Shown in pieces: positions 35,592 to 44,450 of a DNA stretch of 64,000 nt. Both the position numbers and the translations under genes were made by a program. The stretch lies in contig NZ_CP011504.1 in assembly GCF_001028665.1 (NCBI RefSeq), forward strand, positions 1,674,001-1,738,000. Reading direction: 5' to 3'. The DNA comes from Burkholderia pyrrocinia. Its GTDB lineage: Bacteria > Pseudomonadota > Gammaproteobacteria > Burkholderiales > Burkholderiaceae. The first letter of the stretch is position 1; every line of letters begins with the position of its first letter. The notes below the pieces were generated by a model. The model saw only the letters and a list, made by a program, of their open reading frames with translations, ran no database searches and was not told the origin of the DNA.

Positions 35592-35696
35592 ATGCGACGC
35601 GTATCCGCGGGGCCAGTCGGACTGCCTTTTCCCGGTTTTTCGCTGAATGCAGGCGCGACGCAGGTCGCCCGCCTGCGTTGTCGCATCGCCGTGTAG
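35592..35696 (+). CDS. Possible 34-residue leader or small protein
   Basis: ATG at 35592 with GGAG 9 bases upstream encodes MRRVSAGPVGLPFPGF and a further 18 residues, then TAG. Rich in Arg/Ala/Gly, no hydrophobic core. It may be a leader peptide or spurious. Confidence 0.25.
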   Translation: MRRVSAGPVGLPFPGFSLNAGATQVARLRCRIAV

Positions 35697-35925
35697 CGGC
35701 GAACCACTTTCCGTTTCGATCGTTCCGACGGCGCCGTGCCGCATGACGGCGCCGCGGGAGAGCGTTTGTCTGCCGCCGCGGCTTTCGTCGCATTTGCATG
35801 AGCTGCGGGGCGGTTGCATGGCGAACACCATCATGCGCCGCGCGTTCGTGCGGCGGCGCGATACCAACCGGCGGGCCATGCAGCCCGTCCGGACGAGACT
35901 TGTCGTACCCGAAAAGGAGGGGTTG

Positions 35926-37539
35926 ATGATTTGCATTCCTGAATGGCGGAAGGCGATCCTGTCGTGCGCGGTACTGGCGATGCCGTTCATCGCCGGCTGC
36001 GGCGGCGGCGACGATCCGGGGCCGATCAACGTGCCGCAGTGCTCCGGCAGCGCATGCGGGCCGAGCGGCCCGATCAAGCAGCCGCCCGTCGTGACGAAGC
36101 TGTGTCCGGATTCGCTCGATTACACGACGACCTACACGGGCGGCGCCGGCAGCGGCGAATACGTGAAGGTGAAATTCGACACGACGAAGCTCACCTACCA
36201 GATGCAGTTCATCGAATCGTCGGTGCCGACGTCGGCAGGGCAAGTCAACAACACGCGCGCGGGCCTGACGATCAGCGGCGCGTTCCATCATCCGACCAAT
36301 CTTCCCACCGCCGAGCAGAACCGCTGCGCGTTCGTGCTCGACAGCGGCGCGACCAGCGACGGCGCGTATTCGGTGACGATCAAGCGTACCGATCCGCCGA
36401 TGCTGTTCGTCGGCAATGGCGTGGTTGGCGGCGGGATTCCGGGGGCGACGATCGCGTTCGCGGGCCTCGAGCCGATTCCGGGTCTCGTCCTTGGCGTGGT
36501 GCCGTCGCGCACGTTCGATTTCTATCCGTTCATCGGCTTTATCGAAACGGAAACCGACTTCACGAAGGTCGCGGGCAACTACAACGAGGTCGGCATTCAC
36601 CTGTCGCCGGTCGGCACCAACTATCAGGCCATGCTGGGGCCCGTCGGCTGGCAGCCTGACGTGATCAACTGGAACCAGACGTTCAACGCGGATGGATCGT
36701 GCACGATCACGCCGGGCAGCGACTACTCGTGCCAGACCACTGGATCGCCATGGGCGTTGCGCAAAAACGCCGACGGATCGGCCGATAACGTCTTCGTGAG
36801 CAATGCGATGGCAAACCAGGTCGGCACGGTCGTCTATCCGTTCGCAGGGCAGGGATCGGCCATCGTGATCGTGGCCCCCAGCCAGGCGAAGGGCATCATG
36901 ATCGTCGGCAAGCTGAATGGCGTGCTGGTGCCGGTCGTGATTCGTGTCGGCTACACGCATATCGATACCAGCAACGTCCTTGCATCGGTCGCCGATGCCG
37001 AAGTCGGCATCTCGATGCTCTCGTCGACCAAGACGATCGCGGCGAATTCGCTGAAAGGCGGGTACATCGGTGCAACCAGCGCGTCGGCATGCGGCATCGT
37101 GACGTCCAACGGACCGACGGGCGCTTTCGCGACAGGCGGTCCGAGTTTCAACATCAATATCGCGCATCCGGACTTGCCCGGTACCTTCAACGGCAATGCC
37201 TTCCTGCCGGAAGCGGGCACCTGCAACGACGGCACCGCTGTCTCGACGATCTCGGCGAACTACACGTCCACGCTGTTCCAGGGCAATACCGCGGCGTTCA
37301 TCGATCCGCAGACGTCGTCGGTGACCTCGCAGTTCGCGCTCGACTACGCGCAGGCCACGCCCGGCAAGATCAAGGTCACGGCCACGCAGGACTTCAACGC
37401 GAAAGGCGCAAGCGGCAACGTCGCGATCTTCAAGAAGGGCGACACGGGCTGGATCGTGACGGCCGGCAACGTCTACGCAATGGTCGTCAACAACAGCCAG
37501 GTCAACCCGTTCTTCACGGTCGGCGCGTTCGTCCAGTAA
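35926..37539 (+). CDS. DUF2957-type Burkholderia lipoprotein (first paralogue)
   Basis: 537 aa. The lipoprotein signal peptide has lipobox IAGC/GG, Asp-rich after the Cys (GGGDDPG), which usually sends lipoproteins to the outer membrane or affects sorting. The body matches the neighbouring gene: LCPDSLDYTTTYTGGAGSGE, DTTKLTYQM, GIMIVGKLNGVLVPVVIR and the identical end FTVGAFVQ. I recognise this as the DUF2957 family, restricted to Burkholderia relatives and of unknown function. Start has AAAAGGAGGGG 6 bases upstream. It is ~120 residues longer than its paralogue, mostly by inserts in the C-terminal half. Probably a beta-rich surface protein. Confidence 0.85.
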   Translation: MICIPEWRKAILSCAVLAMPFIAGCGGGDDPGPINVPQCSGSACGPSGPIKQPPVVTKLCPDSLDYTTTYTGGAGSGEYVKVKFDTTKLTYQMQFIESSVPTSAGQVNNTRAGLTISGAFHHPTNLPTAEQNRCAFVLDSGATSDGAYSVTIKRTDPPMLFVGNGVVGGGIPGATIAFAGLEPIPGLVLGVVPSRTFDFYPFIGFIETETDFTKVAGNYNEVGIHLSPVGTNYQAMLGPVGWQPDVINWNQTFNADGSCTITPGSDYSCQTTGSPWALRKNADGSADNVFVSNAMANQVGTVVYPFAGQGSAIVIVAPSQAKGIMIVGKLNGVLVPVVIRVGYTHIDTSNVLASVADAEVGISMLSSTKTIAANSLKGGYIGATSASACGIVTSNGPTGAFATGGPSFNINIAHPDLPGTFNGNAFLPEAGTCNDGTAVSTISANYTSTLFQGNTAAFIDPQTSSVTSQFALDYAQATPGKIKVTATQDFNAKGASGNVAIFKKGDTGWIVTAGNVYAMVVNNSQVNPFFTVGAFVQ

Positions 37540-37560
37540 CCCTGCATTGAACACGTAACA

Positions 37561-37585
37561 CCGGCGGCGCATGCGTCGCCGCCGG
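37561..37585. repeat. Intercistronic GC hairpin
   Basis: CCGGCGGCG (37561-37569) pairs with CGCCGCCGG (37577-37585) over a 7-base loop between the two lipoprotein genes. With no T-run it is more likely an mRNA-stabilising or attenuating hairpin than a full terminator. Confidence 0.5.
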
Positions 37586-37610
37586 CGAATCGAATTTCAA
37601 GAGGATTCCT

Positions 37611-38864
37611 ATGAATTTGAAACAATGGATGGCCGCGGCGTCGATCGCGCCCGTGCTGGCCGCGTGCGGCGGAGACGGCGACCCGCCGCCCGCGCCGGTG
37701 GTCCGGCTGTGCCCGCAGACGATTGACTACAGCACGGTGTTCATCGGTGGGTCGGGGTCGGGCGAGCTCGTGAAAGTGCAGCTCGACACGACGAAGATGA
37801 CGTACCGGATGACCTACCTCGCGTCGCCGGTGCCGACTACCGCGGGCACCGTGCAGCCGACGCGCGACACGGCGCCGGCCAACGTCGTCGACGGTACGCT
37901 GGCCGACGAAACGGGCCTGCCGACCGTGAAGCTGAACCAGTGCACGTTCCGGATGCAGAACGCGAGCCTCGACCCGAGCCGTCCGGCACGGCTGTTCCTC
38001 GGCGAGGGCGTGCTGGGCGGCGCGATTCCCGGCGCGACGATCCAGTTCGATGGCGTGATCGGCGTCGGCAAGATCCCGAAGACGACGTTCCCGTACTACC
38101 CGTTCATCAGCTTCTCGTCGCTGGAAACCGATCTCACGAAGATCGCCGGGACCTACAACCAGCTCGGTTATCACCAGGTGCCGTCGCAGAACTTCCAGCC
38201 GGTGGCGCTCGACCAGAAGGTGACGATCAACGCGGACGGCAGCTACGTCGAGACCGACAACTTCGGCAAGAAGAACGGCGGGCAGCCGCTTGCGTCGAGC
38301 GCGACCGTGAACCAGCCGTTCACGCTGCGCCCGGATGCGCCGGCATTCCAGTCGCTCAACTACCAGCCGCAGATTCCGCCGACGCTCGCCGCACTCGATC
38401 CGGCGAAGGCCGGCAAGGGGATCCTGATCGTCGGCAAGCTGCGCAACCAGCTCGTGCCGGTCTTCATCCGCACCGGCGCCGCGAACGCCGACCTTACGCA
38501 GGGCCCGCCGAGCGCGGACGACGAATCGGGCATCTCGTTCCTGGGCCCGCAGACGGCGATCGCGCCGGGCTCGCAGAACGGCGAGTACACGGGTGTCGAC
38601 AGCGCGTTCAACTACCGCGCGACCGCGCTCATCGGCGCGCAGGCGACGCTGCTCGATCCGTTCAACGCGTCGCAGGCCGCGCTCACGCGCGCACTGAACC
38701 TCGACTTCACGCAGAAGGTGCCGGGCGTCGTCACGACCGTGCATGCGGATGCGGCGTCGGGCCCGGCGACCGGCAAGTTCGTGTTCACCGGCGGCGTGTT
38801 CGGGTTCCTCGACATGGCCGATACGAGCAATCCGTATTTCACGGTCGGCGCGTTCGTGCAGTAA
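37611..38864 (+). CDS. DUF2957-type Burkholderia lipoprotein (second paralogue)
   Basis: 417 aa, lipobox LAAC/GG followed by DGDPPP. It shares LCPQTIDYSTVFIGGSGSGE, DTTKMTYRM, GILIVGKLRNQLVPVFIR and FTVGAFVQ with the preceding gene, so the two arose by tandem duplication. A GAGGATTCCT ribosome-binding region precedes the ATG. Function unknown; outer-membrane or periplasmic location is implied by the lipobox. Co-directional with an OmpW gene, suggesting one envelope operon. Confidence 0.85.
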   Translation: MNLKQWMAAASIAPVLAACGGDGDPPPAPVVRLCPQTIDYSTVFIGGSGSGELVKVQLDTTKMTYRMTYLASPVPTTAGTVQPTRDTAPANVVDGTLADETGLPTVKLNQCTFRMQNASLDPSRPARLFLGEGVLGGAIPGATIQFDGVIGVGKIPKTTFPYYPFISFSSLETDLTKIAGTYNQLGYHQVPSQNFQPVALDQKVTINADGSYVETDNFGKKNGGQPLASSATVNQPFTLRPDAPAFQSLNYQPQIPPTLAALDPAKAGKGILIVGKLRNQLVPVFIRTGAANADLTQGPPSADDESGISFLGPQTAIAPGSQNGEYTGVDSAFNYRATALIGAQATLLDPFNASQAALTRALNLDFTQKVPGVVTTVHADAASGPATGKFVFTGGVFGFLDMADTSNPYFTVGAFVQ

Positions 38865-38936
38865 CCACACCCGGATGGAGACACGGCGGCGTCGCGCGCG
38901 GTTGCGCGGCGCCCGGACATAATGAGGGGAGACTTC

Positions 38937-39761
38937 ATGAAGAAGCTGATTGTCGCGGGTGTCGTCGCAGGCATGTCGACGCTCGCATCGGCCCAGCAGG
39001 CGGGCGACAACGTCGCGACGCTGGGCTGGCTGCACATCATGCCGCAGGATTCGACCAACGGGCTGACGACGAATCTCGCGAGCATGCCGATCAACGGGCC
39101 GCTGCGCCTGCCCGGGTCGTTCACGTCGCCGGGCACGAGCCTGACGGTCAACAACGCCGATACAGTCGGCCTCACGCTCACGCACTTCTTTACCGACCAC
39201 ATCGCGGTGACGTCGGTGCTCGGCGTGCCGCCCGAGTTCACGCTGACCGGCCACGGCGTGATCCGGCCACCGGGCCCGGCCGGCTCGCTCGGCTCGGTCG
39301 ACATGGACAAGACGTCGAACCAGCCGGCCGTGAAGAACGCGCGGCAGTGGAGCCCGACGATCATTCTGCAGTACTACTTCAATGCGCCGACGGCGAAGTT
39401 CCGCCCGTTCGTGGGGATCGGCGTGGCCTATAGCTGGTTCAGCAACATCGAGCTGAACGGCAACTTCGCGAAGGACATCAACGAGAACCTCGGCAGCGTG
39501 CTCGCGGCCGGCGCCGGCAAGCCGGGGCCGACGTCGGTGGAGGGCAAGGCGTCTTCGTCGTTCACGCCGGTCTACAACGTCGGCGCGAGCTATGCGATCG
39601 ACAAGCACTGGGGGCTGACCGCGACGCTGACGTACATGCCGTTGAAGACCTACTCGTCGCTGGTGATCAAGGCGGCCGACGGTTCGACGCTCGCGACCAC
39701 GCGCACGCGGCTGAAGGCCGATCCGCTGATCACGTTCGTCGGGATTTCCTACAAGTTCTGA
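38937..39761 (+). CDS. OmpW-family outer-membrane protein
   Basis: 274 aa. Signal peptide MKKLIVAGVVAGMSTLASAQ, then an eight-stranded beta-barrel: ATLGWLHIMPQDSTNG, FTDHIAVTSVLGVPPEFTL, NAPTAKFRPFVGIGVAYSWF, and the terminal strand TFVGISYKF ending in Phe for BAM recognition. Start 38937 has GAGGGGAG at 5 bases; an upstream in-frame start at 38922 is unlikely. OmpW channels admit small hydrophobic compounds (family knowledge). It follows the lipoprotein pair on the same strand. Confidence 0.92.
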   Translation: MKKLIVAGVVAGMSTLASAQQAGDNVATLGWLHIMPQDSTNGLTTNLASMPINGPLRLPGSFTSPGTSLTVNNADTVGLTLTHFFTDHIAVTSVLGVPPEFTLTGHGVIRPPGPAGSLGSVDMDKTSNQPAVKNARQWSPTIILQYYFNAPTAKFRPFVGIGVAYSWFSNIELNGNFAKDINENLGSVLAAGAGKPGPTSVEGKASSSFTPVYNVGASYAIDKHWGLTATLTYMPLKTYSSLVIKAADGSTLATTRTRLKADPLITFVGISYKF

Positions 39762-39882
39762 GCCGTCCGGCGCGCATGACGCGTGCCGGCGGCTTCCTGC
39801 GACCGACGGGCCGGACCAATCCGGCCGGGAAGTCGCGTTCCTGGCGGCGTGCCGCCATTTGTGAAGAGAGGGGGCAGTTCAA

Positions 39883-40386
39883 ATGAGCATTCGCAAAATC
39901 GTATCGCTTGTTGCTGCAGTGGCTTTCACCGCGGTTTCGGCCGCGCCTGCTTTCGCAGTCACCGTTTCGCGTGCCGACGGGCAGCCGATGAACCCGAACG
40001 GCGAACCGTTCTCCGTATCGGGGCTCACGAACCTCAGCAAGGGATCGATTACCGCATCCTGCAACGCGACGTTCAACGGCACGATCACGTCGACCGGCAT
40101 CGTCAACATCACGTCGACGCAGTTTGCCGGCGGCGCCACCTGCGGCCTGATCAGCGGCACGGCGAGCAGCACGTCGCCGTGGACGGGCCAGGCAGACAGC
40201 ACGACGCAGTTGTCGATCAACAACGTGCATGTGAATGTCGCGCTGCTCGGCGCGTGCGGCCCGAGCAAGGTGGTAACGGTATGGAACGATCCGAACTCGT
40301 CGCTGACGTTCAATAGCGCTGCATTGACGCCGAATTGCACGGTGTCCGGCACGGTCCTGACGTCGCCGAAGTTCCACGTGCAGTAA
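39883..40386 (+). CDS. Small secreted protein, PraB-like
   Basis: 167 aa. A signal peptide (cleavage likely after APAFA) is followed by a compact beta-rich domain with four cysteines (SCNATFNG, GATCGLISG, GACGPSK, PNCTVSG). The Cys/Gly spacing and the tail resemble the PraB/alkane-oxidation-activator secreted proteins of Pseudomonas; this is pattern resemblance, not proof. Ribosome-binding region AGAGAGGGGG precedes the start. Last gene of the lipoprotein-OmpW run. Likely extracellular or surface-associated. Confidence 0.7.
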   Translation: MSIRKIVSLVAAVAFTAVSAAPAFAVTVSRADGQPMNPNGEPFSVSGLTNLSKGSITASCNATFNGTITSTGIVNITSTQFAGGATCGLISGTASSTSPWTGQADSTTQLSINNVHVNVALLGACGPSKVVTVWNDPNSSLTFNSAALTPNCTVSGTVLTSPKFHVQ

Positions 40387-40620
40387 GCGTCGCGGATCGA
40401 AGCGGGGCGCCCGCCGCGTGCGAGGGCCGTGAGGCATGCGCGGCGGGTGTCCGCAGCTTCGATGCGTTCGTGTCGTCGCGCGTATCGGCGCGACGGCCGA
40501 TTGGCCGCCCGTGTCGCGATCCGATGCGGGCGGACATACAGGGCTGGCGCGGCGTACCGCGCCACCCGATTCGACTGAAACAACATCATTCCGATTGGCC
40601 AGAACTATCCCGGACGACCC

Positions 40621-41742
40621 ATGCTTACTGACCCAGCAGAGTATGGCGATGCCCGCGGCGCGACGCCTGACCGGCTGCGCACGGCCGCGTGGTTGCAGTA
40701 CCTGATCGAACAGCTCGACGCTGCCGCATGTGTGGCGACGGCGGGCGACGCCGGCGACACGACAGTCGGCGCGTCACACGCGATACGCATGCGGGCAGGT
40801 GTGAGCCTGTCGCGCGACGCAGCGGCCGTTCTTCACCGGCTTGTACCGTGGATCGCAACGGATGGCGGCAGCTGCGCATGCGACCCGACCGATCCACTCG
40901 GCGCGTGCTCGCATGTGCCTTCCGCGCAGCAACTCACCGAAGCCGAACGTTGTTGCCCCGGTTCGAGCGCTGTGTTCGACGCGGCGTACGGCGTGATCGA
41001 TGCGTGCACATTCGACGATCCCGATGTCGGCTGGGTCGCGCTCGCGCGGATTGCAGGCGGTGTCGAATGCAACGACGACGACGCTGGCGAATGCACCGCA
41101 GATGAAACAGACGGGCAGGGCGAGCCGCCCCTTGCGAAGAACCTGAGAGAAAAGCTGGCCGTCATCGCGGCGACGAGTGCGGAAACATCGGCCCGGCCCG
41201 GCGTCATCATCGATGCGATCGTGCTGCGCGCGTGCGGCCCGCGCGACGACGCATCACGCATCGACGAGATGGCGGCGCTCGCGATGTTCTCGGCCACGCT
41301 TGCCGCCGGCAACGGGATGTCCGTTGCCGCGTATGGCAGTCAGCACAACCTCGTTGCGCGGGCAATCCGCACGCATCGCGCCGATCTTGCGTCGGTGGAC
41401 GGGCTGCTTGCCGCGCTGTCCGTGTGCCGGCTCGACCGACTCGTCGGCGCGGGCAGCTTCTGGGCGTACTACCTGCTGGCGGGTATCGCGATCGCGGCGC
41501 CGGAGGCAGTGCGGGAAATCGGCCGCCGTTTTCATGGCGACACATGGCAGGCGTGGCTCGATCACGTGCTCGCGTGGCCGGCGGTCAGCCGCTTCGGGCC
41601 GAAGGAGGATGCCGCGTTCGAACGCCTGCGCGACGCAATGAGCCTGACGTCGCGATGGAACCCGATCGTCCGCGCAAAGCGGATGCGGACGCGGGCCGTG
41701 GTGACGGCCCGGTTCGGCGAAGACGCGGGGAAGGCCGGCTGA
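40621..41742 (+). CDS. Unknown Cys-rich acidic protein
   Basis: 373 aa with no signal peptide. Eleven cysteines are concentrated between residues ~35 and ~165, including SCACDPTDPLGACS, AERCCPG and VECNDDDAGECTADETD, the last strongly acidic. The C-terminal half is helical (AFERLRDAMSLTSRW) and Arg-rich at the end. It could be a metal-binding intracellular protein; I recognise no family. No clear ribosome-binding site precedes 40621. Codon use is less GC-extreme than in the neighbours, hinting at separate origin. Confidence 0.6.
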   Translation: MLTDPAEYGDARGATPDRLRTAAWLQYLIEQLDAAACVATAGDAGDTTVGASHAIRMRAGVSLSRDAAAVLHRLVPWIATDGGSCACDPTDPLGACSHVPSAQQLTEAERCCPGSSAVFDAAYGVIDACTFDDPDVGWVALARIAGGVECNDDDAGECTADETDGQGEPPLAKNLREKLAVIAATSAETSARPGVIIDAIVLRACGPRDDASRIDEMAALAMFSATLAAGNGMSVAAYGSQHNLVARAIRTHRADLASVDGLLAALSVCRLDRLVGAGSFWAYYLLAGIAIAAPEAVREIGRRFHGDTWQAWLDHVLAWPAVSRFGPKEDAAFERLRDAMSLTSRWNPIVRAKRMRTRAVVTARFGEDAGKAG

Positions 41743-42125
41743 CCCACCGCCGTCGGCGAAACGACCCGACCCGACACGACACGCGCGCAAGCACCCGTGC
41801 GCGCTGAAATACGGCCCCCCATTCGCACGCGCGAGTGGGGCGCCAAGCGGCGGCGCCCTCAAGCCGTCATGCCGTCGGCGTCTCCCGCCGACCGCGCGCC
41901 ACGCCAACCCGACTGACAGCGCGGCATCGACAGATCCGGGCCGCATCGACCGGACGCAGTATGATGCCGCAGTCGATGCCGGCGATCGATCGATTCGGAG
42001 TACCCGACCGCCCGCGCCGCCGAAGATTCGCCAAGCTTGTTGAAAGCCGGACGCGAGACGCAGCTGCGTGAGAGCGCTGCTGCCGAACCCGCGTCCGGAT
42101 CACCTTCATTGAAACGGTCAGCCAG
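41743..42125. other. Intergenic region before the glycosyltransferase operon
   Basis: 383 bases. Near the start is a hairpin CCCCATTCGC (41817-41826) / GCGAGTGGGG (41831-41840) containing one G-U pair, perhaps terminating the preceding gene without a T-run. The rest presumably holds the promoter of the 42126 operon; nothing else is recognised. Confidence 0.4.
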
Positions 42126-43268
42126 ATGTCAAAGCAAAACAAGAAAATCCTTCTCCTGAGCGTCAGCGCCGGCGCCGGTCATACCCGCGCGGCCGAAGCG
42201 ATCCGCGCATTTGCCGACAGCCATCCCGCCGGCATCGAAGCCACCCACCTGGATGTGATGGATTTCGTGTCCACCGGCTTCCGCAAGCTGTACACCGATC
42301 TCTACATCAAGCTCGTCAGCAGCCAGCCGGCGCTGTGGGGCTACCTGTACCAGAAGACCGACGAGGTCGATCCCGCCGCGCCGTCGCAGAAAATCCGGCG
42401 CGCGATCGAGCGGCTCAATTGCCGGCAGTTGCTCGCGGAGATCGAACGGCAGCGCCCGGACGCGATCATCTGCACGCACTTCCTGCCGGCCGAACTGCTG
42501 TCGCGCGAGATCCGCAAGGGGCGCGTCGACACGCCGGTGTGGGTGCAGGTCACCGATTTCGACCTGCACAGCATGTGGGTCGTGCCGAACATGCGCGGTT
42601 ACTTCGCGGCCAACGACGAGATCGCGTGGCGCATGCATGCGCGCGGCATGGCGCCTGAAACGGTGCACGTCAGCGGCATCCCGATCATGCCGGCGTTCGG
42701 CCAGCCGCTCGATCGCGCGGCCTGCGCGGCCGAGTTCGGCCTCGATCCCGCGCGACCGACGTTCCTGATGATGTCCGGCGGTGCGGGCCTCGGCGGGCTC
42801 GACGTGCTGGCGACACGTCTGCTGGAGATGGACGCCGATTTCCAGTTGATCGCGCTGGCCGGCAAGAACCAGGCGATGCTCGCGTCGCTGCAGACGCTTG
42901 CCGCGAAGCATCCGGACCGGCTCTTTCCGCAGGGCTTCACGCAGCAGGTCGAACGCCTGATGGCCTGCGCCGACCTCGTCATCACGAAGCCGGGCGGCCT
43001 GACGACGTCCGAATGTCTCGCGATGCAGTTGCCGATGATCGTCAACTCGCCGATTCCGGGCCAGGAAGAGCGCAATGCGGATTTCCTGCTCGAACAGGGC
43101 GTCGCGCTGAAGGCCATCGACGACGATGCGCTCGTCTACCGGATCCGCGCGCTGCTGCAGACGCCGGAGCGCCTGGCCGACATGCGTCGCCGCCTGGCTC
43201 CGCTCGGACGGCCGCTGGCCGGGCGCTTCGTGCTCGATCGCGTGCTGGGCCTGGAGCCTGCCGCATGA
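42126..43268 (+). CDS. GT28-family glycosyltransferase (MGDG-synthase/MurG-like)
   Basis: 380 aa. The N-terminal domain begins ILLLSVSAGAGHTRAAEAIR, the glycine-rich loop of monogalactosyl-/glucosyl-diacylglycerol synthases. TDFDLHSMWVVPNMRGYFA precedes the linker. The C-terminal GT28 donor site has MMSGGAGLGGLDV, then ADLVITKPGGLTTSECLAMQ and NSPIPGQEERNADFLL. In this family a UDP- or nucleotide-sugar is transferred to diacylglycerol or a related lipid at the inner-membrane face. It is coupled by ATGA to a membrane protein and then a phosphatase. Lipid glycosylation is the best inference; the acceptor is unknown. Confidence 0.88.
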   Translation: MSKQNKKILLLSVSAGAGHTRAAEAIRAFADSHPAGIEATHLDVMDFVSTGFRKLYTDLYIKLVSSQPALWGYLYQKTDEVDPAAPSQKIRRAIERLNCRQLLAEIERQRPDAIICTHFLPAELLSREIRKGRVDTPVWVQVTDFDLHSMWVVPNMRGYFAANDEIAWRMHARGMAPETVHVSGIPIMPAFGQPLDRAACAAEFGLDPARPTFLMMSGGAGLGGLDVLATRLLEMDADFQLIALAGKNQAMLASLQTLAAKHPDRLFPQGFTQQVERLMACADLVITKPGGLTTSECLAMQLPMIVNSPIPGQEERNADFLLEQGVALKAIDDDALVYRIRALLQTPERLADMRRRLAPLGRPLAGRFVLDRVLGLEPAA

Positions 43269-43759
43269 GCGTCGCGCGTTTTATGCCGACGCGCCATACG
43301 TTGTTCGTCGTCGCGTGGGTCGTGTTGCTCGCGTTCTTGTTCGCGAACGTCGAGATCCAGATCGAGGGCAGCGCGGGCTGGGCCGCCAGCCTGCCGACCT
43401 GGCGCATCGAGCATCACTGGCTGCTCGACATCTTCTGGGGCGGGCGCCCGATGACCGGATACCACGCGTGGGTGTTCCCGTTCGTCGCGCTGTTCTTCCA
43501 TCTGCCGCCCGTGTTCAACGGGCGCTGGTCGTGGCGCATCGAAGCCCGCATCGTCGCGTGCATCATGGTGTTCTGGCTGACCGAGGATTTTCTGTGGTTC
43601 GTGCTGAATCCGGCCTATGGTCTTGCCCGCTTCAATCCGGCCAACGTGCCGTGGCATATTCACTGGCTGGGTGTGGCGCCGACCGACTACTGGACCATGA
43701 GCGCCGCCGCGATCGTCCTGTTCATCCTGTCGCGCGAACGCAAGCGCGCATTCCACTGA
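43265..43759 (+). CDS. Small integral membrane protein of the glycosyltransferase operon
   Basis: 164 aa with about four hydrophobic segments (HTLFVVAWVVLLAFLFANV, AWVFPFVALFFHLPP, RIVACIMVFWLTEDFLWFVL, MSAAAIVLFILS). Conserved-looking polar residues E and D in TEDFLW and the H in WHIHWLG could line a site at the membrane. ATG overlaps the glycosyltransferase stop. It may be the lipid-binding or modifying partner. I recognise no family. Confidence 0.78.
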   Translation: MSVARFMPTRHTLFVVAWVVLLAFLFANVEIQIEGSAGWAASLPTWRIEHHWLLDIFWGGRPMTGYHAWVFPFVALFFHLPPVFNGRWSWRIEARIVACIMVFWLTEDFLWFVLNPAYGLARFNPANVPWHIHWLGVAPTDYWTMSAAAIVLFILSRERKRAFH

Positions 43760-43772
43760 ACACTGAACCAAC

Positions 43773-44372
43773 ATGAAAATTGCCTTCATTGCCGCGCTCG
43801 CCGTCACGCTCGCCGGGCTCGTGCAGCCTGTATGCGCGGACCCGGCTTCCGGCGTTGCGGCCCGCCCGATCGCGGCCCGCCCGATCCAATGGGCGCAAAG
43901 CATCGTCGACGCGCACGTGAACAACCTGCATCGCATCACGCCGACGTTGTACCGCAGCGCGCAGCTCTCGCGCGAAGACGTGCCGGAATTGCAGAAGCTC
44001 GGCATCCGCAAGGTCATCAGCTTCCGCGCGTTTCACGCGGACGACAGCATCCTGGCCGGCACGCAGATCAAGATGCAGCGCATCCGGATCAACACGTGGT
44101 ACATCCGCGACGAAGACATGGTTACCGCGCTGAAGGCGCTGCGGACCGCCGACCAGGACGGCCCGGTGCTGATCCATTGCCAGCACGGCGCCGATCGCAC
44201 CGGGCTCGTGTCGGCGCTGTACCGGATGGTGTACCAGGGCTGGACGCGCGAGCAGGCGCTCGACGAACTGCAGCACGGCGGCTATGGGTTCCATCCGATC
44301 TGGCAGAACATCACGAATTACCTGAAGCACGTCGACGTCGAGCGTTTGCGGCAAGAGGTCAACAACGGTTGA
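43773..44372 (+). CDS. Exported cysteine-dependent phosphatase (DSP/PTP type)
   Basis: 199 aa. A signal peptide ends at PVCA, then a dual-specificity phosphatase fold with the P-loop VLIHCQHGADRTGLV: catalytic C136 and R142 in HCX5R. YRSAQLSREDVPELQKLGIR is the usual N-terminal part of the periplasmic PTP-like (inositol phosphatase/lipid phosphatase) group. Its neighbours suggest it dephosphorylates a lipid or polyprenyl phosphate in the periplasm, not a protein (inference). It starts 14 bases after the membrane-protein gene. Confidence 0.88.
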   Translation: MKIAFIAALAVTLAGLVQPVCADPASGVAARPIAARPIQWAQSIVDAHVNNLHRITPTLYRSAQLSREDVPELQKLGIRKVISFRAFHADDSILAGTQIKMQRIRINTWYIRDEDMVTALKALRTADQDGPVLIHCQHGADRTGLVSALYRMVYQGWTREQALDELQHGGYGFHPIWQNITNYLKHVDVERLRQEVNNG

Positions 44373-44382
44373 GCCGGAAAGG

Positions 44383-44419
44383 AAAAACGCCGCCGACGGT
44401 GATCGTCGGCGGCGTTTTT
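44383..44419. terminator. Bidirectional intrinsic terminator
   Basis: AAAAACGCCGCCGACG (44383-44398) pairs perfectly with CGTCGGCGGCGTTTTT (44404-44419) around loop GTGAT, with A- and T-tracts on either side, between the phosphatase gene and convergent betA. Confidence 0.9.
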
Positions 44420-44450
44420 CGTGGGCGTGCGGACAGTGTGCCCGCCGTCG

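Larger units (their letters stand above)
35331..35925. other. Long leader region of the DUF2957 cluster
   Basis: 595 bases. AT-rich around 35405-35540, with two inverted repeats (listed separately) and a possible 34-residue small frame at 35592 with its own ribosome-binding site. The remainder up to 35925 looks non-coding and could be a long 5' leader of the lipoprotein gene. No known riboswitch is recognised. Confidence 0.4.
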
